Shown here in pieces: positions 6,838-10,108 of a stretch of DNA of 10,108 nt (positions are counted from its first letter, which is position 1; each line of letters begins with the position of its first letter). The notes beneath the pieces are model-generated. The model made no database searches. It had not been told where the DNA came from and saw nothing but the letters and a program-made list of their open reading frames with translations. Both the position numbers and the translations under genes were made by a program. The stretch is from CAZWSX01 sp964636985 (GTDB lineage Bacteria; Planctomycetota; Planctomycetia; Pirellulales; Pirellulaceae): assembly GCA_964636985.1 (NCBI GenBank), contig CAZWSX010000072.1:1-10108 (forward strand), given 5' to 3'.

Positions 6838-6953
6838 CTACTTGATCAAAACCACCATGCCGCCCCGCCATTGAATCGCTGAAGTAACCGCACCGTCGCA
6901 TCCAATTTCCAACACATTTCGGCATTGTTTGGCCAAACGATACACGTCGGGCG
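6838..6953 (-). pseudogene. Possible methyltransferase motif I remnant
   Basis: On the minus strand, just past the stop of the zinc-motif gene and in another frame, a stretch ending at 6838 reads DVYRLAKQCRNVLEIGCDGA, then VTSAIQWRGGMVVLI. The NVLEIGCDGAVTS part resembles the SAM-binding motif I of class I methyltransferases, in which a C-x-x-V-x-E-I/F-G string is followed by a Gly-rich turn. Nothing further of a methyltransferase follows, so if real it is a short N-terminal fragment. The match is short and could be chance. Confidence 0.25.
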
Positions 6954-7226
6954 CTAATCGGCCTTTGCCATTTCTTTGGCGTGGCCGTAGCACATCCGTT
7001 CGTCCTCCCACCGTGCAAATTCCGAAAGAGGAACATCGCAGTGGCACACCTCGCATTCCAGAGAGAAGTACGTCCGTCTGACGTGTTTATCAAAAATATA
7101 ACGTTGCTTTGGTGAAAGGCGATCCTCACCTTCGGCTAGGGCCTTTTGGGCAATTCCGGCCACTTTGCCTTCGAGACGCTTCATCTCAAGGAGACATCGA
7201 ACCAGTCCTCGTTCGTCCTCGTTCAT
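6954..7226 (-). CDS. Small zinc-motif protein, hypothetical
   Basis: This 90-residue protein begins MNEDERGLVRCLLEMKRLEG, a helical N-terminus, then KALAEGEDRLSPKQRYIFDK (29-48) and a putative zinc-binding part: Cys58-x2-Cys61 (ECEVCHCDVPLSEF) and Cys79-x2-His82 (MCYGH). From memory, small hypothetical proteins in proteobacteria share the LSPKQ-x-F-x-K-x-V plus CxxCxCDxPxSE layout; their function is not known to me. I chose ATG 7226 rather than the earlier in-frame ATG at 7301 because AAGGA lies 7 nt before it on the minus strand and the family-like sequence starts there. It is transcribed divergently from the gene at 7591. Confidence 0.65.
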   Translation of the reverse strand: MNEDERGLVRCLLEMKRLEGKVAGIAQKALAEGEDRLSPKQRYIFDKHVRRTYFSLECEVCHCDVPLSEFARWEDERMCYGHAKEMAKAD

Positions 7227-7590
7227 GACTCCATCCTTTTGCTGAGTTTTCGACCTTGGGCTGCGATTCCCTTGCCCGTTCATGCATGGATAGCGTTTCA
7301 TTTTGAACCGTCAAGCGGCCTTCAAGTTTCTTTTTTGATGCACGACTTGCCAAGAGCCACTTGTCTGGAATAATGACCTACGGCGGTGGAGAAATTCATC
7401 GCTAATCGTGGCTTAGGAGGAATCCGTTGCCACCCGCTGTGATGGCGGTTTGCTGTTTGCCGGGTTGAGAGCCCGTAAGCAGTTCGTACCAGACACGAAT
7501 TTGCCTCTGGCAACATGAGAGCGTTTCTCAGGTTCTAGGGCATACACCACGCTTCCATGCGCACTCGCCGCAAGGAGAGTTTGTTTCTGC
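7227..7590. other. Divergent intergenic region, 364 bp
   Basis: The region separates a minus-strand and a plus-strand gene and must hold promoters for both. I see no intact coding sequence in it: the open frames here lack plausible composition. On the minus strand TTGACG (7309-7314) and TATCCA (7287-7292), spaced 16 bp, form a weak sigma70-like candidate for the zinc-motif gene. On the plus strand AGGAGA (7573-7578) lies 12 nt before ATG 7591. Short inverted repeats such as CGGG-N7-CCCG and GAGA-N4-TCTC occur but are not convincing. Confidence 0.4.
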
Positions 7591-8100
7591 ATGTACCTCA
7601 ATCGAATCAATGGTTTTTACACAGGTTATTTGCCCGACTACGGAGCAACTCCAATGACATTGGACGAACGAAACGACAAAGTAAACGAGGTTTTGGCAAC
7701 TCAGTATTCGCAGCTTAATGCGAGCATTGAGGCATTCGAAGAACATTTGCGGTCCATGGCCCTCGGACGCAACGTGAAATGCGTTTATCACAAATGGGAA
7801 GTTGAGGACGCTAATGGGCCAGTGTGCGATGGATTTAGACTACTTGGCATGGTCAAGCTGAACGGGCAATGGCGACTGTGTCATGCGGTGCATTACGTTA
7901 CGTTTTCTGGCGAGGAAGGCGACGTTGAGTGGAAGCCTCTCGTCGAGAGCAGCTTGGAGGATCGCCTCTGGGCTTGCAAGCATCTGACGAAGCTTCGGGA
8001 GGCGGTGGTCGAGTCAAAAGAGAAGTTAGTTCCCATGCTCGAAGAGGCGATCGGAGCGATCGCAGCGGCGCTCCCGGGGCCAGTGCGGAAAAAGAAATAG
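7591..8100 (+). CDS. Hypothetical protein, 169 residues
   Basis: I do not recognise this protein. From about residue 23 it starts with a charged helix (TLDERNDKVNEVLATQYSQL), continues as a mixed region with aromatic residues (CVYHKWEVEDANGPVCDGF, GQWRLCHAVHYVTFSGEEGD, a likely beta sheet), and ends with a long helix (EDRLWACKHLTKLREAVVES and following) and a basic tail (GPVRKKK). It has no signal peptide or clear membrane segment. The start could be ATG 7591 (AGGAGA 12 nt upstream) or, with better spacing, ATG 7654 (GGAG 7643-7646, 7 nt), which would give 148 residues. A strong terminator follows at 8178-8217, so it is probably a monocistronic gene. Confidence 0.65.
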   Translation: MYLNRINGFYTGYLPDYGATPMTLDERNDKVNEVLATQYSQLNASIEAFEEHLRSMALGRNVKCVYHKWEVEDANGPVCDGFRLLGMVKLNGQWRLCHAVHYVTFSGEEGDVEWKPLVESSLEDRLWACKHLTKLREAVVESKEKLVPMLEEAIGAIAAALPGPVRKKK

Positions 8101-8136
8101 TAAGTTGTTTGTCGGAAAGCAACTGCTAAGTTAACC

Positions 8137-8161
8137 GGGGTCAGGGCGATATCCCTGCCCC
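8137..8161 (+). repeat. GC-rich hairpin downstream of the hypothetical gene
   Basis: GGGG-T-CAGGG (8137-8146) pairs with CCCTG-CCCC (8153-8161), nine pairs with one bulged T and a 6-nt loop. No T-run follows. It sits between the stop at 8098-8100 and the terminator, and a weaker stem (AGTTG 8103-8107 with CAACT 8120-8124) precedes it. It may stabilise the mRNA 3' end or be a dispersed repeat. Confidence 0.45.
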
Positions 8162-8177
8162 CATCGCCATGACATCC

Positions 8178-8217
8178 GCCCTCGTTTACCACCTGCCTCG
8201 GTTTACGAGGGCTTTTT
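8178..8217 (+). terminator. Rho-independent terminator
   Basis: GCCCTCGT (8178-8185) and ACGAGGGC (8205-8212) form an 8-bp perfect stem with a 19-nt loop, followed at once by TTTTT (8213-8217). It would end transcription of the gene at 7591-8100. The next reading frame opens only 2 bp after the T-run, which leaves no room for a separate promoter and leader. Confidence 0.65.
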
Positions 8218-8218
8218 C

Positions 8219-9487
8219 GTGCCCGTATCCGAGGGTCTACTCGTCGAAACCAGAACGGAACTAGAATGGTCAGGACATTCTGTTAAGTCGTTCGAGTCGC
8301 TCATCGTGAAACTATACAGCCAAAGCTACTTCGCCGCTCGTCGACCCCTCATTGAAGGTCCGGGAAAGGTCGACTCTGGCGCATGGCCGATTTCTTGGTA
8401 TCGCATTGCCAAAGGGTGGGGCCAGCTTCCGTACGCCTTCTGGCCGGATCAGGAAAATGTTACTGGCGACACCATGCCCGGTGAGCCACCGAACGCTGAC
8501 GAGATCGCCAAGCGAGATCGGCTGAAACATTACCAACGGGTGCGAAACGAATATGAGTGTCTCTACGCACTGTCGACCGATCGACCAGTCGCTGCGTCGA
8601 TTGAGATAAGCAAAGCTTGGACTCGTGACAGAGCTAAAGGCGGCCACCTTGATCTTAATGCTGCCGACGACATAGTCTTTGTTCACTCGATAGGACTCAC
8701 CGATATAAACTTTGGCTCACAAGAAATCGAGTTTCCGAACAGTTGGGGAGAGCAGTGGGGGGACGAGGGATGGGGTTATTTGCCGTTTGGTTACCTAAAC
8801 AAGTTCATGACAGAAGCATGGATAAGCAACGAATTTGAAGTCCAAACTTGCCCGGCCCAACCGGGCATTCATTTCCGTTGGGCCAAGGGGCAATCTTCAG
8901 CGTTGGGTGAGACCAGAATTCTTGAAGTTTTGGACGGCGACAAAGACAACGTAGCGGCTTGGGCGCTTATCGTGGCAAAAGCTCACGTCATTGATGTTGA
9001 AGATTTTTTTGTCCGTCCAGATTACCGGAGGCGTGGTATTGGAAAGCAAATGAAGTCGGCGATCGTCGACTTCATCACAAAAGCTAAGCGTCCAATTCGT
9101 TTTTGGATACCTTGGGGCGACCACGCTGAATTCAATGCTGCAAATCTTCTTGGATGGGCAAACTCCCTGAAACTGACGATAAAGCCATCGGGGGTCCGAT
9201 GGGCGGCCTATCTTGCGGAGCCCGGCGAGCCCGTTAATGAACTTCCTCAGCTTGAATGGATTCCTCAGAAGGCAACTTCATCGCTTCTAACGCTTGAAGC
9301 AACAGACATATCGATCGAACTAGAGGAAGTCGATGAGGTCGATTGGACAGACGCACATGCGAGTCGCCGAGCAGAACTCATTGACAAAGAATACCAGTCG
9401 TTTTTGACTGCGGAGGAAGAGGAGGAGCTTGAGAGTTTGCAGGAAGCCTTCGGACGATATCAGGATCAAAACTTTCCGCTAGAATAG
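8219..9487 (+). CDS. Papain-like (C1) peptidase half fused to GNAT domain
   Basis: A 422-residue fusion. Residues about 30-200 match the C-terminal half of a C1 cysteine peptidase: VDSGAWPISWYRIAKGWGQL followed by PYAFWP (the GA-P-a-x-x-I-x-x-x-G-x-L...YP block), VFVHSIGLTD with the presumed catalytic His156, and FPNSWGEQWGDEGWGYLPF (172-190) with catalytic Asn174 and the WG-x-x-GYxxxP signature. The QG-x-CGSCWAF-type block with the catalytic Cys, normally 30-60 residues earlier, is absent. Residues about 230-335 are a GNAT acetyltransferase: VIDVEDFFVRPDYRRRGIGK (258-276 region) is motif A, the acetyl-CoA phosphate loop. The tail (379-415, RRAELIDKEYQSFL, then EEEEELESLQ) is an acidic helical hairpin. 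The GTG start at 8219 is the first possible codon in an open frame that extends back to 8135; GTG 8306 is another option. No Shine-Dalgarno is seen. The HNH gene follows after 7 bp. Either a 5'-truncated gene or a protein whose peptidase half is inactive. Confidence 0.75.
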   Translation: MPVSEGLLVETRTELEWSGHSVKSFESLIVKLYSQSYFAARRPLIEGPGKVDSGAWPISWYRIAKGWGQLPYAFWPDQENVTGDTMPGEPPNADEIAKRDRLKHYQRVRNEYECLYALSTDRPVAASIEISKAWTRDRAKGGHLDLNAADDIVFVHSIGLTDINFGSQEIEFPNSWGEQWGDEGWGYLPFGYLNKFMTEAWISNEFEVQTCPAQPGIHFRWAKGQSSALGETRILEVLDGDKDNVAAWALIVAKAHVIDVEDFFVRPDYRRRGIGKQMKSAIVDFITKAKRPIRFWIPWGDHAEFNAANLLGWANSLKLTIKPSGVRWAAYLAEPGEPVNELPQLEWIPQKATSSLLTLEATDISIELEEVDEVDWTDAHASRRAELIDKEYQSFLTAEEEEELESLQEAFGRYQDQNFPLE

Positions 9488-9494
9488 CGGGACA

Positions 9495-10088
9495 ATGAGC
9501 ACCTCCCTTGGCATGTCAGTATTTGCGTATCCAACTGCCCCTCATGTTCGGCGGCATGGCCCCAGAGGGTACCGGCGATATCAAACTTACAAGCAGTGGC
9601 TTCGTGATGAATTCTATTTCCGGTGTGTGTACTGCCTCTATCGTGAAAGGTGGTGTCCATTCGGTGCTGACTCCTTTGGGGTAGACCATTTCCTTCCGCA
9701 GTCAACTCATCCACTACTGGTATGCGAGTACGATAATCTTCTGTACGTCTGCAACCGTTGCAACTCTGCTAAGAAAGTTGCCAAGGTGCTAGATCCATGT
9801 TCGGTTGGCTTGGCTGCTCACATAGAAATTCAGTTAGACGGCACGTTGGTCGCAAAAACGAAGGAAGGGTGGCATGTAATCAGGTCCTTCAATCTGAACT
9901 TCTCGTCAGTTCGAGACTTCCGCAAGAGGAAAATTGAATCTTTGGATAGGTGGCAGAGTTCAGGCGACAGTGCGTCGATCGACGACCAACTTCGATTTCC
10001 GACCGAATTGCCTGATCTTGAAGATACAACTTGTGAGAATAGCCGTCCTGAGGGTGGCCTGCTCCCCAAAATCTGTTCCAGGTGGTAA
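9495..10088 (+). CDS. HNH endonuclease
   Basis: HNH nucleases cut DNA with a beta-beta-alpha-metal fold. The 197-residue protein shows the full motif: structural zinc Cys pair FRCVYC (42-47), catalytic VDHFLPQS with Asp64-His65 (63-70), YDNLLYVC with Asn81 (79-86), second Cys pair CNRC (86-89) and NSAKK (90-94). The N-terminus (about 20-40, RHGPRGYRRYQTYKQWLRDE) is basic and would contact DNA. The C-terminal part (100-197) is of unknown fold, with a KTKEGWHVIRSFNLNF segment and a polar end. The layout (C..C-DH..P.S-N-L..C..CNSAK) is that of stand-alone HNH proteins, including those in anti-phage systems such as PtuB of Septu, though no PtuA-type ATPase is here. It starts 7 bp after the peptidase-GNAT gene, so the two are probably co-transcribed. 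ATG 9495 has only a weak purine-rich leader. Confidence 0.87.
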   Translation: MSTSLGMSVFAYPTAPHVRRHGPRGYRRYQTYKQWLRDEFYFRCVYCLYRERWCPFGADSFGVDHFLPQSTHPLLVCEYDNLLYVCNRCNSAKKVAKVLDPCSVGLAAHIEIQLDGTLVAKTKEGWHVIRSFNLNFSSVRDFRKRKIESLDRWQSSGDSASIDDQLRFPTELPDLEDTTCENSRPEGGLLPKICSRW

Positions 10089-10108
10089 GAGAGTTTCTTA
10101 GCCCATGA

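Noticed and set aside
6680..6874. 64-residue + strand frame
   Set aside because: It overlaps repeats, has no homology I recognise and no ribosome binding site.
9466..9714. 82-residue minus-strand frame over the HNH gene start
   Set aside because: Antisense to the conserved HNH Cys and His codons; no motif of its own.
1..10108. CRISPR array, rRNA, intact tRNA or insertion sequence with transposase
   Set aside because: No regularly spaced repeats, no rRNA or tRNA signature and no transposase or integrase frame was found on either strand.

Overview
The window looks like an accessory region of a planctomycete-type genome. That placement is an inference from moderately high GC, weak ribosome binding sites, the style of the phage-derived proteins, and a charged C-terminal helix of a kind I recall from many planctomycete proteins. 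No rRNA, tRNA or housekeeping gene is present to confirm it.

The left part (about 1-6180) is a piece of a tailed-phage packaging and portal module on the + strand. A probable gene tail at the left edge runs into a portal protein (87-1412). Then come a 511-residue protein built like a polymorphic toxin (1558-3093), an overlapping gene that sits where an immunity gene would (TTG start at 3080, to 3817), a small-terminase-like HTH protein (3936-4373), the large terminase subunit (4499-5989) and an excisionase-type HTH protein coupled to it by an ATGA overlap (5986-6177). Portal before terminase is the reverse of the usual phage order, and the toxin/immunity pair lies between them as cargo. Between portal and toxin there is a startless reading frame (1413-1607) that looks like a broken linker, so the portal and toxin may once have been one polypeptide.

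The middle (6178-8218) carries small genes on both strands separated by repeats: a two-segment membrane protein (-), a short possible methyltransferase remnant (-), a 90-residue zinc-motif protein (-), and a 169-residue unknown protein (+) followed by a strong rho-independent terminator.

The right end (8219-10088) holds the most unusual locus: a two-gene unit with a 7-bp gap. The first gene joins the C-terminal half of a papain-like (C1) cysteine peptidase (His and Asn active-site motifs present, Cys part absent) to a GNAT acetyltransferase domain and an acidic helical tail. The second is an HNH endonuclease. The first reading frame opens 2 bp after the terminator T-run, which suggests that its 5' end has been lost. 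I know of no described system with this composition; it is a candidate conflict or defence module, or the eroded remains of one.
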